64,000 nucleotides of DNA from Bacillota bacterium (GTDB lineage: Bacteria > Bacillota > Clostridia > Lachnospirales > Lachnospiraceae), in contig JAEXOU010000005.1 of assembly GCA_023439125.1 (NCBI GenBank), positions 62,001-126,000 on the forward strand, in the 5' to 3' direction. The notes beneath the pieces are model-generated. The model did no database searches and was not told where the DNA came from. It worked only from the letters and a program-made list of their open reading frames with translations. Positions 8,853 to 17,625 of this stretch are shown here, in pieces. The position numbers were made by a program, and so were the translations under genes. How positions within the stretch are numbered: the first letter of the stretch is position 1; every line of letters begins with the position of its first letter.

Positions 8853-10031
8853 ATGGCAGTATTATCGATTAGTTTATCTCCTTATGCGGCAGACTATTCC
8901 GGTGTTTCCTCCGTCTTATTTGATTTAAATACAGTAACTGCGATGCATGATGCATCTGGTTGTACTGGAAATTACACAGGTTATGATGAACCTCGTTGGT
9001 ATGGTTCAAAATCAGGAATTTTCTGTTCTGGTCTTAGAGAAATTGACGCAATCCTTGGAGACGATGAGAAGTTAATTAAAAAGATGATTCATGCTTCCAA
9101 AGATATAAAGCCAGATTTAATGGCATTGGTCGGAAGTCCAGTTCCAATGGTAATTGGAAGTGATATGGTTGGTATTGCAGCTGAGCTTGAGGAACGTACA
9201 GGAATCCCTTGTCTTGGATTTGATACGACAGGAACCGCTTATTATGACCAAGGAGTCGCAATGGCTACCATTGCTTTATTAAAAAAGTTCACACCAAAAA
9301 GTGAGATGATTCCTGGAACCGTAAATATCGTAGGGGCTACTCCATTGGACTTTGCAAATGGAGAGAATCTAGAAGATTTAAAAGCGATGATTACGAACGA
9401 AGGCTATGCAATAACAGCTTGTTTATCCATGGGATATACAATGGAAACTTTAAAGAAAGCTTCCTCTGCACAGATTAATTTAGCTGTTTCCAAAGCAGGC
9501 TTAAAAATCGCACAATATATGGAAGCTACGTATGGAATACCATATGTGTCTGGTCTTCCAGTTGGTAATGAAATGACAAAATATTACCTAGAAGAGGTAA
9601 AGAAGGTAGCTGAAACGAAAGAATCTTGTATTTTAAATGCGAAAGCAAGTGAGACAGCAGACATACTTATTGTTGGTGAGCAGGTATCATCGAATTCCAT
9701 TCGACTTGCCCTAGAAAAAGAATATGGGGAAGGAAAGGTTGCTGTTGGATGCTTATTTGGAAAGGAAGCAAAACTTGCGTTACCACAGGATAAGAATCTA
9801 TCAAGTGAGCGCTTGATTAAAGAAGAAATTAATAAAGACTGCTATAAAATGATTATTGCAGACCCATTCATAAAGGAGCTTTTATCAGAGGATAGCAAAG
9901 CAGCTTTCCTTGCAAATGCTCATTATGCAGTATCTAGTAAAGTATGTGTGGAAGATACAGCACGTATCATTGGAACTAAGTTCCATGAATGGTTGAATCA
10001 TCGCTTGAATAAAGTTTATAACGGCAAGTAA
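8853..10031 (+). CDS. Nitrogenase component-1-like protein, second subunit (NifK/NifE-like)
   Basis: The 392-residue protein starts at ATG 8853, one base after the preceding stop region, so the subunits are coupled. The N-terminus carries HDASGCTGNYTGYDEPRW (Cys37) and FCSGLRE (Cys58), typical of NifK/NifE-like chains. The segment where NifD/K place a third cysteine reads VGSPVPMVIGSD and has none. The C-terminal half keeps the Rossmann-like repeats (DILIVGEQVSSNSIR). The missing third cysteine suggests a simple 4Fe-4S interface cluster instead of a P-cluster, as in DPOR-type enzymes; this is inference. Confidence 0.87.
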   Translation: MAVLSISLSPYAADYSGVSSVLFDLNTVTAMHDASGCTGNYTGYDEPRWYGSKSGIFCSGLREIDAILGDDEKLIKKMIHASKDIKPDLMALVGSPVPMVIGSDMVGIAAELEERTGIPCLGFDTTGTAYYDQGVAMATIALLKKFTPKSEMIPGTVNIVGATPLDFANGENLEDLKAMITNEGYAITACLSMGYTMETLKKASSAQINLAVSKAGLKIAQYMEATYGIPYVSGLPVGNEMTKYYLEEVKKVAETKESCILNAKASETADILIVGEQVSSNSIRLALEKEYGEGKVAVGCLFGKEAKLALPQDKNLSSERLIKEEINKDCYKMIIADPFIKELLSEDSKAAFLANAHYAVSSKVCVEDTARIIGTKFHEWLNHRLNKVYNGK

Positions 10032-10113
10032 GGGTCGATTATAAGTGACGAATGAAATGAAAAAGAAGTACTTTTTAATTAAAACAAAATAAAAAATAGA
10101 AAGTGAAATAACG

Positions 10114-11289
10114 ATGAGAAAAAGAATTGTTAGTAGTATACTTGCAGCTACAATGGTAATTGCCTGCTTGGCTGGCTGTGGAAAAAGTACAAGTAATACA
10201 GAGAATAATGCAAATACAGAGATCAATACAAATACTGAGAGTAAAGTGGAAGAAAGTGTTAGTACTGAAAGCAAAACACGTGTTATTGTTGATCATGCTG
10301 GCAATGAAGTAGAGATTCCAGCAGAAATTAACCGTATTGTGTTTACTTCGATAACACCGTTACCATCGGTGTACTGCTTATTGGAAGGTTCTGCAGACAA
10401 AATTGTTGGTATGAGTCCTTCTTCTATGTCTGCAACTAAAAATTCTCTTTTAGCTCAGACAATCACTGGCATTGATGACATATCTACAGATTTTATGACC
10501 GGTGGAGATATCAATATTGAAGAGTTAATCGCGATGAGACCAGATGTCGTATTTTACCGCAGTGAAAATACAGATGAATACGAAAAGTATAAAGCAGCAG
10601 GAATTCCTGCAGTCGCATTTTCTGTATCTTCTTGGGGCTCTGATTCCATAGCCACATTTGAAGCATGGGTAACATTATTAGGAGAAGTTTTAAATAAAGA
10701 TGATAGAGCAAAAGGTATCGTAGAATACGGTCGTGAAGTGTATGATTTAGTTCAGACACGTATCGAAGAAGCTGGTGAATCTTTAGAAAAACCAAGAGTA
10801 TTATTCCTTTACAAGTATGGTGATGGTACGATCCAAACATCAGGAAAGAATCACTTCGGACAATATTGGGCAGATGCTTCTGGTGCAATTAACGTGGCAG
10901 AGGAAAATGATGCAGCAGCCCTAGAAGTTAATATGGAGCAAATCTATGAATGGAATCCAGATAAGATCTTTATCACAAACTTTGTACCATATCTTACAGA
11001 GGATTTCACAAATAATGCGATTGAAGATCATGACTGGAGTGTTGTTAGTGCTGTGCAGAACGAAGAAGTTTATAAGTGCCCATTAGGAATGTATCGTTGG
11101 TATGCACCTTCTTCTGATACACCATTAATGTTACTTTGGTTAGCAAAAACAAACCATCCTGAATTATTTGAAGATATCAATTTAGAAGAAAAAATAAAAG
11201 AATACTATAGGAACTTCTATCAGGTAGAATTAACTGATGAGAAGATTGAAATGATTTTCAATCCAACTCGTGAAGCAGCAGGAGCTTAA
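10114..11289 (+). CDS. ABC transporter substrate-binding lipoprotein (FecB/BtuF family)
   Basis: The 391-residue protein begins with a lipoprotein signal peptide (basic MRKR, hydrophobic core, lipobox LAGC with Cys at about 23) and an Asn/Thr/Glu-rich tether of about 35 residues. The rest is the class III periplasmic-binding fold: VIVDHAGNEVEIPAEINRI, then LIAMRPDVVFYRS, typical of proteins that bind ferric siderophores, haem or corrinoids. It lies 82 bp after the second nitrogenase-like gene on the same strand, and is followed by its permease and ATPase. The ligand cannot be read. A tetrapyrrole, corrinoid or metal chelate would fit the neighbours. Confidence 0.88.
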   Translation: MRKRIVSSILAATMVIACLAGCGKSTSNTENNANTEINTNTESKVEESVSTESKTRVIVDHAGNEVEIPAEINRIVFTSITPLPSVYCLLEGSADKIVGMSPSSMSATKNSLLAQTITGIDDISTDFMTGGDINIEELIAMRPDVVFYRSENTDEYEKYKAAGIPAVAFSVSSWGSDSIATFEAWVTLLGEVLNKDDRAKGIVEYGREVYDLVQTRIEEAGESLEKPRVLFLYKYGDGTIQTSGKNHFGQYWADASGAINVAEENDAAALEVNMEQIYEWNPDKIFITNFVPYLTEDFTNNAIEDHDWSVVSAVQNEEVYKCPLGMYRWYAPSSDTPLMLLWLAKTNHPELFEDINLEEKIKEYYRNFYQVELTDEKIEMIFNPTREAAGA

Positions 11290-11294
11290 TACTC

Positions 11295-12302
11295 ATGAAG
11301 AAAAAATATGTGACATTTATTTCAATCTTTTTTGCAATTGCACCGATTGTGGTAATGATTGTTTGCTTAGGAATTGGAAGATATCAACTCACATTTATGG
11401 AAACATTAGACGCATTATGGACAGCAGTTACAGGTCAAGAAGTGGATCCAATGGTATACTCTGTGCTTTTTAAAGTTAGACTTCCACGAGTTTTACTTGC
11501 ACTATTTGTTGGTGCTGGTTTATCTGTCGCTGGTGCATCCTTTCAATCGTTGTTTGGCAATCCGTTAGCAACACCAGATACCTTAGGTGTTGCTACTGGA
11601 GCATCCTTTGGAGCAGTACTCGGATTACTTCTTTCGGACAATCTGATAGCAATTCAGTTGATGGCTTTGGCGTTTGGTTTACTATCTTTACTAATTACTT
11701 ATCTAGTAAGTAAAATGAACGGTAAAAGTAGTATTATTATGGTAGTCTTGTCGGGTATGGTTGTATCGTCGATCTTTCAAGCATTCGTATCCTTAGTAAA
11801 ATACGTAGCAGATCCAGAAGAAGATTTACCAGCAATAACGTACTGGCTAATGGGAAGCATGTCAAGAGCAACGGTAAAGAGCTTACTCATAGGGGTACCA
11901 TTTATCTTGATTGGTATTATCCTACTGTTTTGCCTTCGTTGGAGATTAAACATTCTGTCGTTACAGGAAGACGAAGCAAGATCATTAGGTATTAATGTGA
12001 AATGGTTACGTATTTTAGTGATGGTAGCTTCTACGATGGTAACTGCCTCCTGTGTCTCTATGTGTGGACAAGTTGGATGGGTTGGATTATTGATTCCACA
12101 TACAGCACGAATGATTTACGGTAGTGATAATCGAAAAATTATCCCAGCTTGTATTGGAATCGGAGCTACTTTTATGATTATCATTGATACAATAGCAAGA
12201 GCTGCAACTTCAGCAGAAATTCCGGTTTCGATTTTAACTGCTTTAGTAGGAGCACCATTCTTTGTATTGCTATTAAAGAAAACAGGAGGTACGAAACTAT
12301 GA
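11295..12302 (+). CDS. FecCD/BtuC-family ABC transporter permease
   Basis: The 335-residue membrane protein has the family signatures RLPRVLLALFVGAGLSVAG, FQSLFGNPLATPDTLGV and GQVGWVGLLIPHTAR, and about nine to ten membrane helices. These define importers of siderophore, haem or vitamin B12. It starts five bases after the binding-protein gene. Its stop overlaps the ATG of the ATPase gene (ATGA), so all three transporter parts are translationally linked. Confidence 0.93.
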   Translation: MKKKYVTFISIFFAIAPIVVMIVCLGIGRYQLTFMETLDALWTAVTGQEVDPMVYSVLFKVRLPRVLLALFVGAGLSVAGASFQSLFGNPLATPDTLGVATGASFGAVLGLLLSDNLIAIQLMALAFGLLSLLITYLVSKMNGKSSIIMVVLSGMVVSSIFQAFVSLVKYVADPEEDLPAITYWLMGSMSRATVKSLLIGVPFILIGIILLFCLRWRLNILSLQEDEARSLGINVKWLRILVMVASTMVTASCVSMCGQVGWVGLLIPHTARMIYGSDNRKIIPACIGIGATFMIIIDTIARAATSAEIPVSILTALVGAPFFVLLLKKTGGTKL

Positions 12303-13090
12303 TTTTTTCTGTAGAAAATGGAACATTTGGTTATGATGGAAGAACGGTCTTAAATGATGTTTCTTTTTCCTTAGGTGATAGTGAAGTTCTCACTGTTTTA
12401 GGGCCGAATGGTGTCGGAAAAACAACATTACTTAAATGTATGATGGGGCTACAACGCTGGAAAAGCGGAAGAACCTTAATTGATGGAAAACCATTAACGC
12501 AGATGAAGACGTCAGAAATCTGGCGTCGAATTGCTTATGTACCACAATCGAAAGGAATTGCACTTTCTTATACTGCTCTAGAAATGGTACTCATGGGACG
12601 TTCTGCTCGATTAGGTTTATTTACGCAGCCGTCCAAAGAGGATTACAAAATCGCAGAACAAGCAATGGAACAGGTGGGAATTACACATTTAGCGAATAAG
12701 CAATGCAGTTGTATGAGTGGTGGAGAATTACAGATGGTTCTAATTGCACGTGCCTTAAGTGCAAAACCAGAGATGTTAGTATTTGATGAGCCAGAGTCGA
12801 ACCTAGACTTTAAAAATCAGCTCATCGTGTTAGAAACAATTCAGCGTCTTTCGAAAGAGCAAGGAATTGCTTCAATTGTAAACACACATTATCCAGCGCA
12901 TGCCCTTAAAATCGCAGATCAAGCATTACTATTAAGCTATCGTGGTGACTATCAATTTGGTAATGTAGCTGACATTGTAAATGAGAAGAATATGAAGAAC
13001 GCTTTTTCTGTAGAAGTAAAAATTATTGATTTTGAGTATGAACAAAAAAAACATAAGGGAGTAATTCCAATTTCGATTACTGCGTCTTAA
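12299..13090 (+). CDS. ABC transporter ATP-binding protein (FecE/BtuD-like)
   Basis: The 263-residue ATPase has Walker A GPNGVGKTT, signature CMSGGELQ and Walker B MLVFDEPESNLDF. It starts inside the permease stop codon and closes the operon. With the two preceding genes it forms a complete type II importer. The region up to the next gene (13091-13195) shows no strong terminator. Confidence 0.93.
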   Translation: MIFSVENGTFGYDGRTVLNDVSFSLGDSEVLTVLGPNGVGKTTLLKCMMGLQRWKSGRTLIDGKPLTQMKTSEIWRRIAYVPQSKGIALSYTALEMVLMGRSARLGLFTQPSKEDYKIAEQAMEQVGITHLANKQCSCMSGGELQMVLIARALSAKPEMLVFDEPESNLDFKNQLIVLETIQRLSKEQGIASIVNTHYPAHALKIADQALLLSYRGDYQFGNVADIVNEKNMKNAFSVEVKIIDFEYEQKKHKGVIPISITAS

Positions 13091-13195
13091 TAAAATTTTT
13101 TAATTGGAATGTTATAGAAGTTAATATTAACCCAAAAAGGAAACAAGAAAATGGGCATAATATAGTAGACTTGTATTGCAAAGGAGACTATTACT

Positions 13196-14185
13196 ATGTG
13201 TACAGCGCTTTCTATAACATCATTAGATAAAAAAGTTTTTTTTGGACGAAATATGGATTTAGCCTATCAATTTAACCAAAGAGTTATGGTAATGCCAGTT
13301 GGTTATCAATATGAAGACAAGGTTACTTCGAATCAAGTTACAAATCAACAGACGATCATCGGTATTGGTACCATCATCGACAATCATGCGACATTTGCGG
13401 AAGCAATGAATGAAAAAGGATTGGCTTGTGCAGGCTTAAATTTTGCAGGATACGCTCAATTTTTAGAACAACCAGTCGAAGGTAAAACCAATATAGCCCC
13501 ATATGATTTTATTCAGTGGATATTATCGAATTGTCAAACAGTGGAGGAAGCAAAAACAGCCATCAAAGAGATCGAAATGGTTGCAATACCAATCAATCAG
13601 AATACACCAATTCCGTATTTGCATTGGATGGTGGTGGATGTGAGTGGAGCTTCTATCGTTGTTGAAAGAACAAAGGAAGAAATTCGAGTTCATGATAATC
13701 CGGTTGGTGTTATGACGAACAATCCTACTTTTGATTGGCATTTGACGAACTTAAATGAGTATCTATACCTTGCTCCAGAACATCATGAGAAGACTACATG
13801 GAGTAAGAAAGAACTTGAATCTTTGGGAATTGGAAGTGGAACGCTTGGGATACCAGGTGATTTCGCCTCTGTATCAAGATTTGTTCGAATTGCATATATC
13901 AGAGCGCATACTCCAGAACTAAAGAGTGACGGGCAAGCAATCGCTCAGTTTTTCAATATGCTTGACTATGTAAAGATGGTCAGAGGCGGAGTTAAAACAC
14001 AAGATGGAATCGAAGATATGACAATTTATAGTTCCTGTATGGATTTAGATCAAGGTATCTACTACTATAAAACATATGAGAATAGTAGAATCAATGCAGT
14101 CGATCTTCGAAAGGTTAACACAAATCAATCCGATGTGATTTCATTTCCGTATCTTGACGAGCAAGACTTCAATTATCAGAATTAA
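13196..14185 (+). CDS. Choloylglycine hydrolase/penicillin V acylase family Ntn-hydrolase
   Basis: The 329-residue protein starts MCT, so Cys2 becomes the N-terminal nucleophile once Met is removed. Arg18 and Asp21 (GRNMD), Asn82 (AGLNF), the MTNNPTFDWHL...NLNEY block and the later SVSRFVR arginine match the catalytic and binding residues of bile salt hydrolases and penicillin V acylases. It should cleave an amide bond cytoplasmically (no signal peptide). Bile salts, penicillin V and N-acyl-homoserine lactones are all known substrates for the family, so the actual one stays open. RBS AAAGGAG precedes ATG 13196. It is probably a single-gene transcript, with a hairpin downstream. Confidence 0.9.
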   Translation: MCTALSITSLDKKVFFGRNMDLAYQFNQRVMVMPVGYQYEDKVTSNQVTNQQTIIGIGTIIDNHATFAEAMNEKGLACAGLNFAGYAQFLEQPVEGKTNIAPYDFIQWILSNCQTVEEAKTAIKEIEMVAIPINQNTPIPYLHWMVVDVSGASIVVERTKEEIRVHDNPVGVMTNNPTFDWHLTNLNEYLYLAPEHHEKTTWSKKELESLGIGSGTLGIPGDFASVSRFVRIAYIRAHTPELKSDGQAIAQFFNMLDYVKMVRGGVKTQDGIEDMTIYSSCMDLDQGIYYYKTYENSRINAVDLRKVNTNQSDVISFPYLDEQDFNYQN

Positions 14186-14260
14186 TTCGATTAGCTATGT
14201 TAAGAGAAACGGAGTAAAGACAATGCATTGAAATAGTTAATATAATCAAAATAAAAGAAA

Positions 14261-14323
14261 AGAGAGCATGTTTCTTGTCTTGAATGAAGGACCAACAGAA
14301 ATTCAAAAAGAAAGATGCTCTCT
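14261..14323. terminator. Hairpin after the Ntn-hydrolase gene
   Basis: Arms AGAGAGCAT (14261-14269) and ATGCTCTCT (14315-14323) enclose a long loop and are followed by a T-rich stretch (ATTTCTAACTTTTTT). It likely ends the 13196-14185 transcript. Confidence 0.6.
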
Positions 14324-14425
14324 ATTTCTAACTTTTTTAGGTTGACGGTATAGCGGTTATTAGGTTACTATTTTATCAAGTAGTGTAATGATATAAAATA
14401 ATTGAATCGCTTTCATGAGGTGACT

Positions 14426-15208
14426 ATGAAAAATTTAGAATGTTTACAACGAGCAATTGATTACATAGAAGAAAATCTTTATCATACAATGAGTATATCT
14501 GAAATTGCAGATTATGCATATATATCTGAGCGTACGTTAACAGAATTATTCACATCGATTGTGGGTTTTCCAGTGATTGAATATGTTAGAAAACGTAGAC
14601 TTACCCTAGCTGCATATGATATTCTCAATTCGAAAGAAAAGATTATTGACATTTCATATAAATATAATTATGAGTCACAAGAGAGTTTTTCGAGAGCATT
14701 TCGAAGATTTCATGGACTTTCGCCTCAACAACTTCGAAGCAGGAAGGAAAAGCCACAAGAAATAAGTAAGATTCAATTTATCAATAGCGATGTAGTTGGA
14801 ATGGATGTTTGTCAGGGATATCGTGTATTAGAAAACGGACCAATTTATTATACAAATGATATGGATGCTATTGTGGCATGGTTTCGAAATGTATTAGGTT
14901 GGGTAGCAAATATTGACTCTAGAAATGAATTGGGTGAAGGAATGTATGGATGTGCTATGCCGATACCTGAGAATCTTGTGAGCGATAAATTGACATCATT
15001 TATGGGTTTTTCATTATTCTATGGGGAGCCATTAAAACGAGTTGTCGGATATATTACAGTAGATAAAGTCGAAATTATACATGATTATATCGTATTCAAT
15101 GGGTGGAAGGAGATTACTGATATTATACGTAAGCCTTGGGGAGCGAGAGAGTGTTCTGTCACAACTCCAGACGGTGGAATCATCATATTTTCTAGTTATG
15201 ATACTTAA
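14426..15208 (+). CDS. AraC-family transcriptional regulator with C-terminal VOC/glyoxalase-like domain
   Basis: The ATG at 14426, behind GAGGTG, is a better start than the in-frame TTG 24 bp upstream, giving 260 residues. Residues ~5-105 are two AraC-type helix-turn-helix motifs (ISEIADYAYISERTL and IIDISYKYNYESQESFSRAFRRFHG), here at the N-terminus. Residues ~125-260 resemble a VOC (glyoxalase/bleomycin-resistance) fold: YRVLENGPIYYTNDMDAIV, FRNVLGW, then CSVTTPDGGIIIFSSY. This domain is clearly paralogous to the whole protein of the next gene. It is probably the ligand sensor. A regulator of its neighbour is the simplest reading. Confidence 0.85.
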   Translation: MKNLECLQRAIDYIEENLYHTMSISEIADYAYISERTLTELFTSIVGFPVIEYVRKRRLTLAAYDILNSKEKIIDISYKYNYESQESFSRAFRRFHGLSPQQLRSRKEKPQEISKIQFINSDVVGMDVCQGYRVLENGPIYYTNDMDAIVAWFRNVLGWVANIDSRNELGEGMYGCAMPIPENLVSDKLTSFMGFSLFYGEPLKRVVGYITVDKVEIIHDYIVFNGWKEITDIIRKPWGARECSVTTPDGGIIIFSSYDT

Positions 15209-15293
15209 TAACATAGCAGCATTTTGCGAATTGTGTCAGGTTTTCTGAAAGCATTTCATGTATTATTATGATATAAAAATCATGGAGGTGCTT

Positions 15294-15704
15294 ATGAAAG
15301 CAGATTATGAAGCAAGAGGTTATGTTGTATTAGAAAATGGTCCTGTTTATTATACTCAGGATATGGACCGTACCATAGAATGGTTTGAAAATGTTCTTGG
15401 TTGGTACGGAACAGTTGATGCAAGGGATGCTGATGGAAAGGCCATTTTTGCAGGTATTGCTCCAATACCGAATGAGATTACAAAAGAAAAAAATTTGACT
15501 TACATAGGATTTAGTTTACTACTGGGAGATCCATCAAAGCGTGTAAATGCATATTTTGTTGTAGATCAGGCTAGACAGGCATATGAGTATGTAAAACGAA
15601 GTGGATGGAAAGAGTTTTCAGATTTAGTCGAACAGCCTTGGGGCGGACAAGAATTTACAGTAAAAACGATTGATGGGAGTATTCTCCGTATCGCAAGCTA
15701 TTAG
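15294..15704 (+). CDS. VOC/glyoxalase-like protein, paralogue of the preceding regulator's sensor domain
   Basis: The start chosen is ATG 15294 (MKADYEARGY) behind GGAGGTG, giving 136 residues; an upstream in-frame ATG at 15258 lacks an RBS. The protein aligns end to end with the C-terminal domain of the preceding AraC protein: YVVLENGPVYYTQDMDRT against YRVLENGPIYYTNDMDAI, both followed by NVLGW, a PIP block and PWG. It may be a ligand-binding, metabolite-modifying or sequestering protein. No clear metal-ligand triad can be assigned by eye, so enzymatic activity is uncertain. Confidence 0.8.
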   Translation: MKADYEARGYVVLENGPVYYTQDMDRTIEWFENVLGWYGTVDARDADGKAIFAGIAPIPNEITKEKNLTYIGFSLLLGDPSKRVNAYFVVDQARQAYEYVKRSGWKEFSDLVEQPWGGQEFTVKTIDGSILRIASY

Positions 15705-15836
15705 TTAAAAAAGTAAAAAGATGAAACTTTCCTAAGGGCGAGTATGGTTGACACTATAGTTTTACAATGATAGAATAATAAGTAAATATTCGCATAAACT
15801 GTAATACCTTATGTTCATATCTTGAGAGTACGATTG

Positions 15837-15876
15837 AAACACCCCTAAAACGTTTACAGCGTTTTAGGGTGTTTTT
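15837..15876. terminator. Rho-independent terminator
   Basis: Arms AAACACCCCTAAAACG and CGTTTTAGGGTGTTT surround a short loop and run into a T-tract. The hairpin ends the VOC transcript and argues against the GTG start of the aldehyde dehydrogenase frame at 15869, which lies inside it. Confidence 0.88.
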
Positions 15877-15913
15877 GACGTCCAAATGGAAAGACGAGAT
15901 TGGAGAAGTAATT

Positions 15914-17293
15914 ATGACTGTTATTGAAATTGATAAATTAATAGAAAATCAAAGAAAATTCTTTCAGACTGGTGCAACATATTCAGTGAGATTTCGTATC
16001 CAAATGCTGAAAAGGTTAAAAGCATTCATACAAAACCACGAGTTAGATATTGCTAAAGCGCTGAAAGCTGACCTTGGTAAAAGTAAATACGAAAGCTATA
16101 TGTGCGAGATCGGTATGGTTTTATCGGAGCTAACATACTTGATTAAGCACACAAAAAAGTTTGCAAAACCGAAACGCGTTCGAACTCCTCTTGCTCAGTT
16201 TGCATCCCATAGTTATACCAAACCTGTCCCATATGGGAATGTGTTGATTATGAGTCCTTGGAATTATCCATTTCTCTTAACCCTAGGACCACTGGTGGAT
16301 GCTATGGCTGCAGGGAATACAGCAATTGTAAAGCCAAGTGCGTATTCACCAAGTACAGCAAAATTAATACAACAACTAATAAGCGAATGTTTCCCAAAGG
16401 AATATATTACGGTTGTAATGGGAGGTAGAGAAGAAAATTCGCATCTTTTAGAGAAGAAATTTGATTTTGTATTTTTTACAGGAAGTGAAGCAGTAGGTAA
16501 GGTAGTACTTCGTCACACGGCAGAACACTTAACTCCTACCGTGCTTGAGCTTGGTGGGAAAAGTCCTGTAATTGTTGACAGTACTGCAAAAATACCTCTT
16601 GCAGCAAAACGAATTGTATTTGGAAAAATCATCAACTGCGGTCAGACTTGTGTTGCACCTGATTACGTCCTATGTGATAAGGCAGTCAAGGATAAACTTG
16701 TAAAAGAAATTATGTATCAAATCAAGCACCAACTTGGAGAAAAGCCACTAGACAATCCAAACTATGGACACATTGTGAACCAAAAGCATTATACAAGACT
16801 TTGCAATTTGATCAATAAAGAAAAGGTTGTTACAGGAGGAGAAACAAAGAAAGAAACCTTGCAGATTGCACCAACAGTTATGGATCATGTTACTTTTAAA
16901 GATGCAGTGATGCAGGAAGAGATTTTTGGACCTATTCTACCTATTCTGACATTTGATAAGTTTGAGGATGTTTTTGAAATTCTAAAAAATAGACCAAAGC
17001 CATTGGCACTCTATATGTTTTCCGAAGATAAGAGGCATATTAATTTTATAACAGAACGTATTCAATTTGGTGGTGGATGTGTAAATGATACAATCATTCA
17101 TCTTGCTACTGACCAGATGGGATTTGGTGGAGTCGGTGAAAGCGGAATGGGTTCTTACCATGGAAAAACAGGCTTTGACACATTCAGTCATACAAAAAGT
17201 ATTGTAGATAAAAAGACATGGATCGACCTTCCTATGCGCTATCAACCATATAAAGATTGTAATAATAAATTAGTGCATTTTTTCTTAAAATAA
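15914..17293 (+). CDS. Aldehyde dehydrogenase (class 3/YwdH-like)
   Basis: Starting at ATG 15914 (GGAGAAG upstream) gives 459 residues, the usual length of class 3 NAD(P)-dependent aldehyde dehydrogenases, which lack the longer N-terminus of class 1/2. The nucleotide-binding TGSEAVGK, Glu212 in LELGGKSP and the catalytic Cys246 in NCGQTC are present, as are QEEIFGPILP and GESGMGSYHG. The C-terminal tail LPMRYQPY is typical of class 3. It should oxidise medium or long-chain or aromatic aldehydes to acids. It is transcribed alone between two hairpins. Confidence 0.93.
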   Translation: MTVIEIDKLIENQRKFFQTGATYSVRFRIQMLKRLKAFIQNHELDIAKALKADLGKSKYESYMCEIGMVLSELTYLIKHTKKFAKPKRVRTPLAQFASHSYTKPVPYGNVLIMSPWNYPFLLTLGPLVDAMAAGNTAIVKPSAYSPSTAKLIQQLISECFPKEYITVVMGGREENSHLLEKKFDFVFFTGSEAVGKVVLRHTAEHLTPTVLELGGKSPVIVDSTAKIPLAAKRIVFGKIINCGQTCVAPDYVLCDKAVKDKLVKEIMYQIKHQLGEKPLDNPNYGHIVNQKHYTRLCNLINKEKVVTGGETKKETLQIAPTVMDHVTFKDAVMQEEIFGPILPILTFDKFEDVFEILKNRPKPLALYMFSEDKRHINFITERIQFGGGCVNDTIIHLATDQMGFGGVGESGMGSYHGKTGFDTFSHTKSIVDKKTWIDLPMRYQPYKDCNNKLVHFFLK

Positions 17294-17302
17294 GATTTTG
17301 AT

Positions 17303-17352
17303 AAACGTACTTCTTTCAAAACATTGATTGTTGTGAAAGAAGTACGTTTTTT
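17303..17352. terminator. Rho-independent terminator
   Basis: AAACGTACTTCTTTCA (17303-17318) pairs with TGAAAGAAGTACGTTT (17334-17349) and is followed by T residues. It ends the aldehyde dehydrogenase transcript. Confidence 0.88.
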
Positions 17353-17510
17353 ATATCATAGGAAATTCCTCCGAATTTCCTATGATATAAAAAAGGCTCC
17401 GCAGGATGCGCACTATGCTACGGCGCGGAACAAAAGCTGAGCTTGTAAAGTGTCGCTCGTGAGAGTGTGCGAAGCACACTTTTGTTCTTGAATAGCGTCC
17501 AAAAGAGGTT
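17351..17510. repeat. Family D palindrome plus degenerate family A-like segment
   Basis: An 18-bp perfect inverted repeat with a 4-nt loop occupies 17351-17390 (ATAGGAAATTC / GAATTTCCTAT at its centre). Downstream, the stretch CTATGCTACGGCGCGG and GCTTGTAA (17413-17450) recalls the family A core, and GCGTCCAAAAG at 17497 recalls the family D partner hairpin. The element seems to be a composite or decayed copy. The whole 17294-17625 gap holds no gene. Confidence 0.6.
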
Positions 17511-17625
17511 CACTTTAAGGAAGGATGCTATGATTATGAAAACTTTTAATTTTATGAGTTGCGTAAAATAAAGGATATAGTATATTATGATAAGTGCAAC
17601 AGTGATTAACAGGGAGGAGTTTTAC

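Noticed and set aside
6844..10031. True nitrogen-fixing nitrogenase
   Set aside because: No nifB, nifE/N, nifV or metal-cofactor genes; the second subunit lacks a cluster cysteine; the gene set matches nitrogenase-like reductases better.
9885..10274. Minus-strand 129-aa frame spanning the end of the second nitrogenase-like gene and the lipoprotein start
   Set aside because: Low-complexity antisense frame with no RBS, overlapping two well-supported genes.
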